Shown here piece by piece: positions 1 through 7,594 of a stretch of DNA of 52,293 nt. A program made the position numbers and the translations under genes. This DNA comes from Rhodococcus phenolicus (lineage in GTDB: Bacteria > Actinomycetota > Actinomycetes > Mycobacteriales > Mycobacteriaceae). Location: positions 1-52,293 of the forward strand of contig NZ_LRRH01000054.1 of the NCBI RefSeq assembly GCF_001646785.1. The letters are read 5' to 3'. The notes beneath the pieces are model-generated. The model worked only from the letters and a program-made list of their open reading frames with translations, had not been told where the DNA came from and searched no databases. Within the stretch, counting starts at the first letter, position 1; each line of letters starts with the position of its first letter.

Positions 1-247
1 CGAAACCCTACCAGAAGGTTTCGAACCAGTGAAATTCGCAGGCGCCTTCGTCCAACCTCGTTGTCCCGGTCCCTCAGGTCCGGGTCGGTGTCCGTGTCGC
101 TCTGACCTGGAATAAGTTACGCGACGCCGGCACGGAACACCAAATCGCCAGGTCAAGCGACGTTTTTCGTCGCCGGAGCGTGCGATGGAACCGGAATCGG
201 AGTACGTGCGTCGAACCTGTTGAGGGCACTCGACAGAAGGAGCGCGG
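1..247. other. Left-edge intergenic region without a gene
   Basis: No convincing reading frame here. Positions 1-23 form a small hairpin (cgaaacc / ggtttcg, 9-nt loop) that could be the terminator of a gene lying outside the window. Positions 157-173 hold a second hairpin (gcgacg / cgtcgc around five T). A weak -10-like TAAGTT lies at 113-118. Any promoter for the lipoprotein gene at 248 should be in this stretch, but no good -35/-10 pair is visible. Confidence 0.4.
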
Positions 248-781
248 ATGCGGCGGGTCTTCGCGATGGTCGCGCTGGCGACCTCGCTGCTGTCGGCCGG
301 CTGCGCTGTCTCCAACTCGGTGACGGGAAGGGCGACGAAGGAAATACCCGCCGAACTCTTCGACCCTTGCACCCTCCCCGACGACGCGCTTCGGAAGGTG
401 AACGTCGATCCCGCCACAGTTGAGCCCGACTTCGTGGGCGTCCACTTCACGGATTGGGAAGTGTGTAGCTGGGAAGCAGACTGGTACTACGTCACCGTCG
501 CAGCGACAGCCGAAGTCACCGTCGAAGAATTTGGCGCACGGCCGAGAACTACCGACTTCCGTCCCGCCGAAATAGGCACACGCGACGCCTACACCTTCCG
601 GAGCACCGCAGAAACACAGGGCGGACTCTGCGATCTCGTCTATCCGAGCTCCCAAGGCACCGTCATGTTCCGCGCCGATATCAAGGGGACGGAACTTCTG
701 CGTGAGGAAGGACCTCCCCAAGATCCGTGTGCGGTCGTACTGCACACCGCCGCCATCCTCGATCCCTTCATCCCTTACTGA
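248..781 (+). CDS. DUF3558-type lipoprotein, copy 1
   Basis: A 177-residue exported lipoprotein. The N-terminus has two Arg, a hydrophobic segment and a lipobox LLSAGC with the lipidated Cys at about residue 19. The mature part carries Cys residues typical of DUF3558 proteins (DPCTLPDDAL near residue 40, a second Cys in a WEVC motif, later GLCDLVY and DPCAVVL), suggesting disulfide bonds outside the membrane. The start is supported by GAAGGAG just upstream. Its function is unknown; DUF3558 lipoproteins are frequent in Rhodococcus/Nocardia and here sit with ESX-related genes. A copy of equal length (177 aa) lies at 1233-1766, so this gene and its small partner have been duplicated in tandem. 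Confidence 0.82.
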   Translation: MRRVFAMVALATSLLSAGCAVSNSVTGRATKEIPAELFDPCTLPDDALRKVNVDPATVEPDFVGVHFTDWEVCSWEADWYYVTVAATAEVTVEEFGARPRTTDFRPAEIGTRDAYTFRSTAETQGGLCDLVYPSSQGTVMFRADIKGTELLREEGPPQDPCAVVLHTAAILDPFIPY

Positions 782-795
782 TCCCAGGACTACGC

Positions 796-1167
796 ATGAG
801 CAATCCCCAGTCGCTCTTCACTCGACTCGCCCAAGAAGCCGAGAGCGGTCATCTCCTCCTCGAACCCGACGCCGCCGCAACTTGTGCGCAAGCCTGCGCA
901 GACTTCCTGATTGTTCTCAACGAGCTCCGAGCCCGAACCAACCGTCTCGCCTGCAGGGAAGCCTTCGGGACGCTTCCCTCCGCCCAGGCCCTCGGCCAGA
1001 AGTTCGACAACAAAGCCATCGGCCCCGGCGGCTTCGCCGACGTCCTCCAGCAGCACATCGACACCGTCACCCGCATGAAGGCCCTCTTCGACGCAGCCGG
1101 CAAGGCCTACATCGAGACCGACGCAGAAACACGCGACCGCATCGCCGCAGCCCACCCCGTCGAATAG
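796..1167 (+). CDS. Small helical protein, copy 1 (possible ESX partner)
   Basis: A 123-residue soluble protein with no signal peptide, starting at ATG 14 bases after the lipoprotein stop. It is rich in predicted helix and carries a Cys pair (TCAQAC, about residues 34-39), a further Cys near residue 54 and a conserved core LPSAQALGQKFD followed by HIDTVTRMK. I do not recognise a named family. The length and helical makeup recall small type VII secretion-associated proteins, and the PPE-like and EspG-like genes downstream support a role there; this is inference. The copy at 1778-2149 has exactly the same length and the same core. A longer frame opening at 727 would overlap the lipoprotein and lacks a ribosome site. 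Confidence 0.75.
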   Translation: MSNPQSLFTRLAQEAESGHLLLEPDAAATCAQACADFLIVLNELRARTNRLACREAFGTLPSAQALGQKFDNKAIGPGGFADVLQQHIDTVTRMKALFDAAGKAYIETDAETRDRIAAAHPVE

Positions 1168-1232
1168 AGGGAACCGGCGACCGCTTCGCTGCGTCCAACC
1201 CGATAGGCACCACCATCGAGGGAGGACGACGG

Positions 1233-1766
1233 ATGCGCGCAGCACTCAACGCTGTCCTGCTCGCCACCCTGGTCGTGACGGTCGCCGGATGCTCGCTCGA
1301 CACCGAGATTCGAGGGCACGCAACCAAGACCGTTCCTGCCGCGCTCTTCGATCCCTGCACTCTTCCCGACGACGCTCTGCACTCCATCGGTGTCGACCCG
1401 GAAACCGAATCCCCCGATTTCATGGGAGTCCAATCCGAAGGCTGGGAAGTCTGCGGCTGGGAAGCCGACTGGTTCTACATCACCGTGTTCGTCACCGACG
1501 CCACCGTCGAAGAATTTCGTGCGCGTCCACGCACCACCGATTTCCGTTCCGTGGACCTCGGGAACCGCGAAGCGTCCACCTTTCGCAGTACAGCCGACAG
1601 TCAACGCGGTCTGTGCGATCTCGTGTACGCGAGCTCTCGCGGAACCGTCCTCATTCGCGCAGGTGCCCAAGGGACGGAACTCATGCGTGGGGACGGGATG
1701 CGCGAGGACCCGTGTGCACTCGTGCTTCGCGCCGCCACAACCCTCGACCCCTACATCCCCGAGTGA
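1233..1766 (+). CDS. DUF3558-type lipoprotein, copy 2
   Basis: A 177-residue lipoprotein, the tandem paralogue of the gene at 248. The start follows a GGAGGA ribosome site. The signal peptide ends in a lipobox-like VTVAGC with the lipid-modified Cys at about residue 20. The motifs DPCTLPDDAL, WEVCGWEADW, ARPRTTDF and GLCDLVY match copy 1 almost residue for residue, while the signal peptide and loops differ, pointing to an old rather than recent duplication. Expected location is the outer face of the membrane. Function unknown. Confidence 0.82.
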   Translation: MRAALNAVLLATLVVTVAGCSLDTEIRGHATKTVPAALFDPCTLPDDALHSIGVDPETESPDFMGVQSEGWEVCGWEADWFYITVFVTDATVEEFRARPRTTDFRSVDLGNREASTFRSTADSQRGLCDLVYASSRGTVLIRAGAQGTELMRGDGMREDPCALVLRAATTLDPYIPE

Positions 1767-1777
1767 CCAGGAGCGTC

Positions 1778-2149
1778 ATGAGCCCCACACAGACATTGTT
1801 CACCGAACTGGCGAAGGAAGCAGCGGGCGGTCACCTGTTTCTGGAGCCCGACGCCGCCTCGACATGCGCCCAGGCATGCACGGACTTCCTCGAAGTACTG
1901 AACACCTTGCTTATTCAGACGGACCGGCTTTGCTGCAAGGAAGCGTTCGGGCATCTCCCCTCCGCCCGAGCCCTGGGCCAGAAGTTCGACGACAAGGCCA
2001 TCGGCCCGGGTGGCTTCGCCGAGGTTCTCCAGCAGCACATCGACACGGTCACTCGTATGAAGGACCTGTTCGAGGCTGCCGGCAAGGCGTATATCGAGGC
2101 CGAGGGCGAGAACGTCCGTGCTTTCGCGACCATCACCGGCGGGAGATGA
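1778..2149 (+). CDS. Small helical protein, copy 2 (possible ESX partner)
   Basis: A 123-residue paralogue of the protein at 796-1167, preceded by CAGGAGCG and 11 bases after the lipoprotein stop. The shared core (TCAQAC, LPSARALGQKFD, HIDTVTRMK, AAGKAYIEA) is strongly kept, while the Cys near residue 54 has become a Cys-Cys pair. It ends 3 bases before the PPE-like gene, so it is probably translated with it. No transmembrane or signal segment. A secreted heterodimer partner of the PPE-like protein is one possibility, unproven. Confidence 0.75.
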   Translation: MSPTQTLFTELAKEAAGGHLFLEPDAASTCAQACTDFLEVLNTLLIQTDRLCCKEAFGHLPSARALGQKFDDKAIGPGGFAEVLQQHIDTVTRMKDLFEAAGKAYIEAEGENVRAFATITGGR

Positions 2150-2152
2150 CCG

Positions 2153-3619
2153 ATGGGTTTCCCTTCGTTCACCGACATTCTGATCGGACTGTCGATGCAG
2201 GCCGTCGCTCGTGGCGCGCTGGTCATGCCGGATGTTGCTGCCACGATCGATTCGTCCACCGGTGCCACTCGTGCTGCCGTCGCGTTCCTCGATGCGGTGA
2301 ACGGGACCGACATGGCCGGATGGGCGCGCGATCGTGTGGCGCTCGGCCGTGGGGAGGCCGGCCGGGCAGAACTGGAGTCGACCTACGGCACGGCTGCAAC
2401 CGGCTTCACCGGTGATTTCGAGCCGCGGTCGGTGGCGGAGATGGATTTCTTCGACGGAATGTCCCACGCGGAGATCGTGGAGTTCGTCGAGGTGATGCAA
2501 CCGGCGCGGATGCAGGAGAGCGTCGAAGGGTGGGGCCGCGCGCAGGTCCTTCTCGACGACAACCTCGAGGTGTTCCGTGGTGCGATCTCGGCGGTGTTCG
2601 CGGAGCACTGGACGGGAAGCACCGCGAGCGCCGCCGGCCGCGGTGTATCCGATTATTCGACGAGCCTGACCCAGCTCACGGGTGCGCTCGCGCACGTGAC
2701 GAACAGCCTGGGCTACGCGAGCGTGGGCATCGAGCAGGTCAAGCAGCGGATCCCGGACCCTCCGCAGTCGACGTGGTCGGACTGGCTTCGCGGTGTCTCG
2801 ATCGCCACGGCGACGCTGTCCGCCGAGAACATCGCTTCCCGTGTGAGCAGCCTCTTCCACGAGGAGGAAGAAGCGCGGGCCGCTGCCGTGCGCATCATGC
2901 AGGAGGACTACGCGCCGACGGTCACGACCGCGGATTCGAGAGTTCCGGTGCTGCCGCCCGCGTTCGACCCGACGGCCGATGGCACCGCCGGTTCGGCGGG
3001 TTATCCGGGAGCCGGCGGCGGGGCCGGTTCGTCGGGGGCCGGCCGGTGGAACAGCGGAACCGAGGATGCGGTGGCTTCCACGACGGCCTTCGGTGGCGAC
3101 GATGACAGCGGTGGGGGCAGCGACCGTGGTAGCGGTGATCAGGCACCGGAGGGCCCCGGGCCACGAGAACCCGGAGCACAGGACGGATCCGGGGCGTCGG
3201 GTTCACAGTCTCGGGACGCCGGTGTTCCGGACAGCGCGCGCACCACGGCAGCATCCGCCGATCCCGGAAACGCGGTGCCCGCTTCGACAGCGGCATGGCC
3301 GGGCAGTACATCTCCCGGATCCGGCAATACCTTCGGTGGCGGTGCCGGGGCGGGATCACCGGGACCGGGGTCGCCGGGCGCGGTCCCACCCGGATTCGTT
3401 CCCGGGGCCGCAGCCTCACCGCCTTCCGCGGGTGCCGCATCCGGGACGGGTCGCGGCGGCGGCCGCATGACTCCGATGCCGATGGGCATGATGCCGCCCG
3501 GCGCCCGTTCCGGCGACGACGAGAAGCGCTCGGTCCCCGGCTACCTCGTCACCGAGGAGCACGGCAGCGAGCTGATCGGCGACATGCCCGCCACGACTCC
3601 CCCGGTGCTCGGCGCGTGA
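2153..3619 (+). CDS. PPE-like ESX substrate with Gly/Pro-rich tail
   Basis: A 488-residue protein. Residues about 1-260 are helical and resemble the helical region of PPE/WXG-type ESX substrates; there is no Sec signal peptide. From about residue 275 to 450 the chain is a low-complexity tail of Gly, Ser, Pro and Ala, ending in a Met/Pro stretch (MTPMPMGMMPP). The last roughly 35 residues become ordered again (VPGYLVTEEHGSELIG), which may be a conserved C-terminal motif. The EspG-like gene starts inside its stop codon, which fits a substrate/chaperone pair. The family assignment rests on architecture and context; a PE partner is not visible unless the 123-residue proteins serve. Confidence 0.65.
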   Translation: MGFPSFTDILIGLSMQAVARGALVMPDVAATIDSSTGATRAAVAFLDAVNGTDMAGWARDRVALGRGEAGRAELESTYGTAATGFTGDFEPRSVAEMDFFDGMSHAEIVEFVEVMQPARMQESVEGWGRAQVLLDDNLEVFRGAISAVFAEHWTGSTASAAGRGVSDYSTSLTQLTGALAHVTNSLGYASVGIEQVKQRIPDPPQSTWSDWLRGVSIATATLSAENIASRVSSLFHEEEEARAAAVRIMQEDYAPTVTTADSRVPVLPPAFDPTADGTAGSAGYPGAGGGAGSSGAGRWNSGTEDAVASTTAFGGDDDSGGGSDRGSGDQAPEGPGPREPGAQDGSGASGSQSRDAGVPDSARTTAASADPGNAVPASTAAWPGSTSPGSGNTFGGGAGAGSPGPGSPGAVPPGFVPGAAASPPSAGAASGTGRGGGRMTPMPMGMMPPGARSGDDEKRSVPGYLVTEEHGSELIGDMPATTPPVLGA

Positions 3620-4374
3620 ACCCGACATGGCGACTGACGCAACCCGAGTTCGCAACGATCTGGCACCTGTTCGGTCGGGACCGCCCACCGTTCCCGTTCC
3701 AGTTCCGCAGCACCGACCGCACCGTCGCCGAGGCGTCGGCGTCCAGGGCGGTCGCGGCGGCGCGGATGCGGCAGATCCTCGACGAAGACCTGTACGCGGC
3801 GTTCGCGATCCTCGCGGATCCGTCGGTCCGCGTCGAAGCCCTCGGCCTGGACCGGCCGGCCACGGCCCACGAATCCGCGGTCCGTATCCACGCGGCACTG
3901 CGCGGCGGTCGGGCCGTCGTCGTCGCCGAGAGCACCCGCCCGGACGGCTTCGTCCTCGATGTGGACCTCGTACCTGCGGGGATCGCCCCACGCCGGGTCG
4001 TGGAACTGCTGCCTGCCGCCGCGCGGGGGCAGCGGCCGGCCCTGCATCGTCCCGGTCCCGAACCGGACGCCGGCGGGGTACTGCGCGAGAGCCGGTACCG
4101 ATCCGGACGTCAGGTGGTCACCGAATTCTTCGACCGGCCCCGGGACTCCACCGGAGTGATCGCGGTGACACCGGGCAGCGCGATCGACGCACGCAACGCG
4201 GTCGGTACTGAAAGTTTGGGGTGGACGGATTTCACCGGGGACGGTCGTTATCTCGTGCGTCGGGTGGATCACACGGAGGCGGTTCCCGCCGGGCCGCGCG
4301 ACGTCGAACAGCAGATTCTCCGCTTGGTGGACCGTGCCGGGCGCGTCCATTCGGATCGTTCGGGGACGTTCTGA
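3616..4374 (+). CDS. EspG-like ESX secretion chaperone
   Basis: A 252-residue cytosolic protein. The GTG start overlaps the TGA stop of the PPE-like gene (GTGA), so the two are translationally coupled. The N-terminus (WRLTQPEFATIWHLFG), the central EALGLD and the segment VDLVPAGIAPRRVVELLP follow the EspG family pattern. EspG proteins bind cognate PE/PPE-type substrates and keep them soluble for the ESX secretion machine. No ESX core genes (EccB, EccC, EccD, MycP) are in the window, so the substrate would have to use a secretion system encoded elsewhere. Confidence 0.7.
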   Translation: MNPTWRLTQPEFATIWHLFGRDRPPFPFQFRSTDRTVAEASASRAVAAARMRQILDEDLYAAFAILADPSVRVEALGLDRPATAHESAVRIHAALRGGRAVVVAESTRPDGFVLDVDLVPAGIAPRRVVELLPAAARGQRPALHRPGPEPDAGGVLRESRYRSGRQVVTEFFDRPRDSTGVIAVTPGSAIDARNAVGTESLGWTDFTGDGRYLVRRVDHTEAVPAGPRDVEQQILRLVDRAGRVHSDRSGTF

Positions 4375-4453
4375 CGAGCGCATCACCCGTCGACGTACGG
4401 ACCACGGAAAAACTCGAGTAACGTTCTCCGTGAGCTGAGCAAGGAAGGATGCC

Positions 4454-5617
4454 GTGACGTCGACGGGGAACATGGTGGGGTTGTTCGCCGGGATCGGCGG
4501 ACTCGAGTTGGGACTACGAGGCCACGGCTGGAGTACCGAGCTGCTCTGCGAAATCGACGCCGGCGCTCAGGCCGTGTTGCGTGCCCGGTTCGCGGAGGTG
4601 CCGCTGCATTCCGACGTCACGCGACTGCGGTCGCTGCCCCAGCGCACCGAGCTGGTCGCCGCGGGCTTCCCGTGCCAGGACCTGTCGCAGGCAGGCCGCA
4701 CCGCGGGTATCACCGGCCCCCGCTCCAGCCTCGTCGACGAGGTGTTCCGGCTGGTCAAGCGCAAGAACGGGCCGCGCTGGCTGGTCATCGAAAACGTGCC
4801 GTTCATGCTGCAGCTCGCGCGGGGATCGGCGATGCGGCACATCACCGACGCGCTCGAGGATCTCGGGTACGCATGGGCGTACCGGGTCGTGGATGCGCGG
4901 GCGTTCGGGTTGCCGCAGCGTCGCCAGCGGGTCCTGATGGTCGCCTCGCGCACCGACGATCCGCGCGCGGTGCTGTTCGGCGAGGACGCCGGTGCCCCCA
5001 CCGAGGGGGATCCGACGGCGTACCCGTGCGGCTTCTACTGGACCGAGGGTGTGCGCGGACTGGGCTGGGCGGTCAACGCGGTCCCGACACTCAAGGGCGG
5101 ATCGACCGTCGGTATCGCCAGTCCCCCCGCGGTGCGGTTGCCGTCCGGTGAGATCGTCACCCCCGGCCTCGTCGATGCGGAACGCCTGCAGGGTTTCGAT
5201 CCGGATTGGACGGCACCGGCCACCGACGCGCCGGGCGTGCGGACCGGGCATCGGTGGCGTCTGGTCGGTAACGCCGTGAGCGTACGGATGGCGTCGTGGG
5301 TGGGGCATCGTCTGGCGAATCGGATCGACTACGCCCCCGATCATCAGTCGCCGCTGCGTCCCGGCGATCCGTGGCCGAGCGCCGCGTGGGGCGCGAACCG
5401 CCGGGCGTTCCGCGTGCACGAATCGCAGTGGCCGGTGCAGGAACCGTACGAGGATCTGGGTGGATTCCTGGAGGATTCGCGGCTGCTGTCCGCACGCGCG
5501 ACCGCTGGTTTCCTGCGCCGGGCACGGTCGGGCAACCTTCGTTTCGTCCCGGGTTTCCTGGACGACGTGGAGAGCCACCTCGATCGGATGGGTGGTTTTC
5601 CCGAGGCAGCGGCCTGA
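4454..5617 (+). CDS. dcm: DNA (cytosine-5)-methyltransferase
   Basis: A 387-residue C5 methyltransferase. Visible motifs: motif I FAGIGG at about 11-16 (AdoMet binding), motif IV GFPCQ with catalytic Cys 74, motif VI ENV at about 113-115, motif VIII QRRQRV near 155-160, RLQGF near 244 and GNAVSV near 272. The target-recognition region lies between about 165 and 240. The C-terminal extension of about 100 residues after the last motif is longer than in minimal enzymes. GTG start with AAGGAAGGA just upstream. The vsr-type gene follows after 12 bases. No restriction endonuclease is nearby, so it may be a solitary methyltransferase or the remnant of a restriction-modification system. Confidence 0.92.
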   Translation: MTSTGNMVGLFAGIGGLELGLRGHGWSTELLCEIDAGAQAVLRARFAEVPLHSDVTRLRSLPQRTELVAAGFPCQDLSQAGRTAGITGPRSSLVDEVFRLVKRKNGPRWLVIENVPFMLQLARGSAMRHITDALEDLGYAWAYRVVDARAFGLPQRRQRVLMVASRTDDPRAVLFGEDAGAPTEGDPTAYPCGFYWTEGVRGLGWAVNAVPTLKGGSTVGIASPPAVRLPSGEIVTPGLVDAERLQGFDPDWTAPATDAPGVRTGHRWRLVGNAVSVRMASWVGHRLANRIDYAPDHQSPLRPGDPWPSAAWGANRRAFRVHESQWPVQEPYEDLGGFLEDSRLLSARATAGFLRRARSGNLRFVPGFLDDVESHLDRMGGFPEAAA

Positions 5618-5629
5618 CGGGCATCAGCG

Positions 5630-6052
5630 ATGTCAGCCTCCGAACGTCCCGGCACCGATCCGGTGACGAGTGCCCGGATGAGCCGGCAGCGGCGGCGCGA
5701 TACCGCACCCGAGGTGGCGTTGCGTCGCGAACTGCATCGTCGCGGGGCGCGGTTCTTCGTCGACCGCGCTCCCCTGCCGGGCTTGCGGCGCCGCGCGGAT
5801 CTGGTGTTCCCCCGCCGTCGTGTCGCGGTGTACGTGGACGGGTGCTTCTGGCATCGCTGCCCCGTGCACGCGACCGCCCCGAAGAACAACGCCGAATGGT
5901 GGTCCGCGAAGCTCACCGGGAATGTCGCCCGTGACCGTGACACCGATGCGCGTCTCGCGGCGGCGGGCTGGACGGTCGTGCGGATCTGGGAGCACGAGGA
6001 TCCGGTGCTCGCAGCCGACAGGGTGCAGAACGCACTGACGCCGCCGTCCTGA
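5630..6052 (+). CDS. vsr: Very short patch repair endonuclease (Vsr)
   Basis: A 140-residue nuclease that nicks DNA at T:G mismatches arising when 5-methylcytosine deaminates, starting short-patch repair. Family marks: MSRQRRRDTAPE at the N-terminus, an acidic residue in RRADLVF (Asp about 57) and the signature VDGCFWHRCP at about 69-78 holding the catalytic and zinc-site His/Cys residues, then KLTGNVARDRD. It follows the C5 methyltransferase directly, the usual arrangement because the nuclease protects the methylated sites. The stop codon lies in the left arm and loop of the terminator hairpin. Confidence 0.92.
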   Translation: MSASERPGTDPVTSARMSRQRRRDTAPEVALRRELHRRGARFFVDRAPLPGLRRRADLVFPRRRVAVYVDGCFWHRCPVHATAPKNNAEWWSAKLTGNVARDRDTDARLAAAGWTVVRIWEHEDPVLAADRVQNALTPPS

Positions 6053-6066
6053 AGGACGGCGGCGTC
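6037..6066. terminator. Perfect 14-bp hairpin after vsr
   Basis: The arm gacgccgccgtcct (6037-6050) is exactly complementary to aggacggcggcgtc (6053-6066) with a GA spacer. The vsr stop codon sits in the hairpin. It separates convergent genes and probably ends transcription in both directions; there is no clear T-run. Confidence 0.7.
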
Positions 6067-6079
6067 GCGTCGACATGAA

Positions 6080-6388
6080 TCAGTGGGGCTGCTGCATCCC
6101 GCCGCCGGTGTTGCGGTGGTGACCGGCGGGCTGGAAACGGTCGGTCCATTCGGTTCCGTCGTACCAGCGTACGAACGCCGGGTGTCCGGGGTCGCTGTAC
6201 CAGCCGGCGGGGCGGGCCGGGGCCTCGGAATCCGGGGTCGCGGACGACGCCGGATCGTCGGCACGAACCGTCGACGTGGACGCCGCGGTATTCGACTTCG
6301 ATCCGAAAAGGCGCGGACTCAGCAGGGCCAGGGCGGCCAGCAGACCGAGTAGCACCACAAGCGCGGCGAAAACCCACAGGAAGCTCAC
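6080..6388 (-). CDS. DUF2510 membrane-anchored protein
   Basis: A 102-residue protein with one N-terminal transmembrane helix (about residues 4-25, LWVFAALVVLLGLLAALALL), a short acidic Ser/Thr linker and a C-terminal DUF2510 motif (AGWYSDPGHPAFVRWYDG, then TEWT, about residues 61-82). DUF2510 is a small Trp-rich module common in actinobacterial membrane proteins, with no defined function. GTG start. A -10 TAAAAT lies 6 nt before the start codon, so the mRNA is probably leaderless. A palindrome overlaps the promoter. Confidence 0.8.
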   Translation of the reverse strand: MSFLWVFAALVVLLGLLAALALLSPRLFGSKSNTAASTSTVRADDPASSATPDSEAPARPAGWYSDPGHPAFVRWYDGTEWTDRFQPAGHHRNTGGGMQQPH

Positions 6389-6394
6389 CCGGCC

Positions 6395-6415
6395 ATTTTA
6401 CATACAGGTTGTATG
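6395..6415 (-). promoter_or_regulatory. Leaderless promoter and operator-like palindrome
   Basis: On the minus strand TAAAAT (6400-6395) stands 6 nt before the GTG start of the DUF2510 gene. Immediately upstream, 6401-6415 reads CATACA-GGT-TGTATG, a perfect 6-bp inverted repeat touching the -10, the geometry of a repressor site. Which regulator would bind is unknown. Confidence 0.5.
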
Positions 6416-6445
6416 AAACCTAGTGACGCGGCCGCCGAGTGGCCC

Positions 6446-7594
6446 TCACTCCTTGGTCAACGCGGCGTACCGCGCACGATGCTGATCAGCGGAGCCGAAC
6501 TCGTGCTCGAGCGCCGTCAACCGCTTGAAGTAGTGTCCGACCGCCAACTCCTCGGTCATCCCCATGCCACCGTGCAACTGGACCGCGCTCTGACCGATGA
6601 ACCGCGCCGCGCGGCTGATGGTCACCTTCGCCGCCGACACCGCGCGGGCACGCACCGGCCGCTCCGACTCCAGGTTGAGGACGGCCAGGTAGACCGCGGA
6701 GATCGACTGTTCGAGCTCGATGTACATGTCGACCATGCGGTGCTGGAGTACCTGGAACGATCCGATGGACTGACCGAACTGCTGCCGCTGCTTCGCGTAT
6801 TCCACCGTGTCGGCCAGAACCTTCCGCATGAGACCGACGGCTTCCGCACACACCGCGGCGGTCGCCTCGTCGAGGGCTCGATCGACCGACTCCCACGCAC
6901 CACCTTCGGTACCGAGCAGCGCGTCGGCCGGCACCCGCAGCCCGGTGAATACCAGGTCCGCGGCGCGGCGATCGTCGATGGTCCGGTAGCTGTGGACCTC
7001 GAGACCCGCGGGCGGATTCTCGGCGTCGAAGTCCACGAGGAACAGCGAAATCCCGTCGGTGTCCCGGCGCTCTCCCGAGGTCCGGGCGGTCACGAGCAGC
7101 TTCTGCGCCCACGGGGCGCTGGTGACCACGATCTTCCCGCCGTCGAGCACCCACGAGTCGCCGTCGCGGCGGGCCGTCGTGGTCACGTCGTGCAGCACGT
7201 TCCCGGAGGTAGGTTCGGTCGCGGCGAACGCGACGACGGCCTCACCCGCGACGATGTTCTCGAGGACCGCCGCTGCGCGTGCGCCGCCGGCACGGGCGAG
7301 CAACCCGGCGCCGAGGACGACGGTGTCGACATACGGCTCGACGACGAGGGCGTAGCCGAGCTGTTCGGCGACGATCATCAACTCGACGGGACCGCCGTCG
7401 AGACCGCCGTACTCCTCCGGCACGGTGGCACCGAGGATGCCGAGTTCCTCGGCGAAGGCCCGCCAGATGTGCGGCTGGTAGCCGGCACCGACCGTCGCCG
7501 CCTTCCGGCTGTCCGCGAGGTCGTAGCGCGATGCGAGGAACTTGGCGATCGAGTCGCGCAGCAGTTCCTGTTCCTTGGTCAGACTGAAGTCCAT
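6446..7594 (-). CDS. Acyl-CoA dehydrogenase, subunit 2 of a pair
   Basis: A 382-residue FadE-family flavoprotein predicted to take part in alpha,beta-dehydrogenation of an acyl-CoA. Features: MDFSLTKEQELLRDS at the start, an FAD/substrate region around AFAATEPTSGN, then the helical C-terminal domain with RQQFGQSIGSFQVLQH and QLHGGMGMTEE. The usual C-terminal YEG-type catalytic region is replaced by LEHEFGSADQHR. The start at MDFSL was chosen because its ATG overlaps the stop of the upstream acyl-CoA dehydrogenase (TGATG). Such adjacent pairs often form alpha2beta2 dehydrogenases acting on bulky (for example steroid-derived) CoA esters; the substrate here is unknown. Confidence 0.87.
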   Translation of the reverse strand: MDFSLTKEQELLRDSIAKFLASRYDLADSRKAATVGAGYQPHIWRAFAEELGILGATVPEEYGGLDGGPVELMIVAEQLGYALVVEPYVDTVVLGAGLLARAGGARAAAVLENIVAGEAVVAFAATEPTSGNVLHDVTTTARRDGDSWVLDGGKIVVTSAPWAQKLLVTARTSGERRDTDGISLFLVDFDAENPPAGLEVHSYRTIDDRRAADLVFTGLRVPADALLGTEGGAWESVDRALDEATAAVCAEAVGLMRKVLADTVEYAKQRQQFGQSIGSFQVLQHRMVDMYIELEQSISAVYLAVLNLESERPVRARAVSAAKVTISRAARFIGQSAVQLHGGMGMTEELAVGHYFKRLTALEHEFGSADQHRARYAALTKE

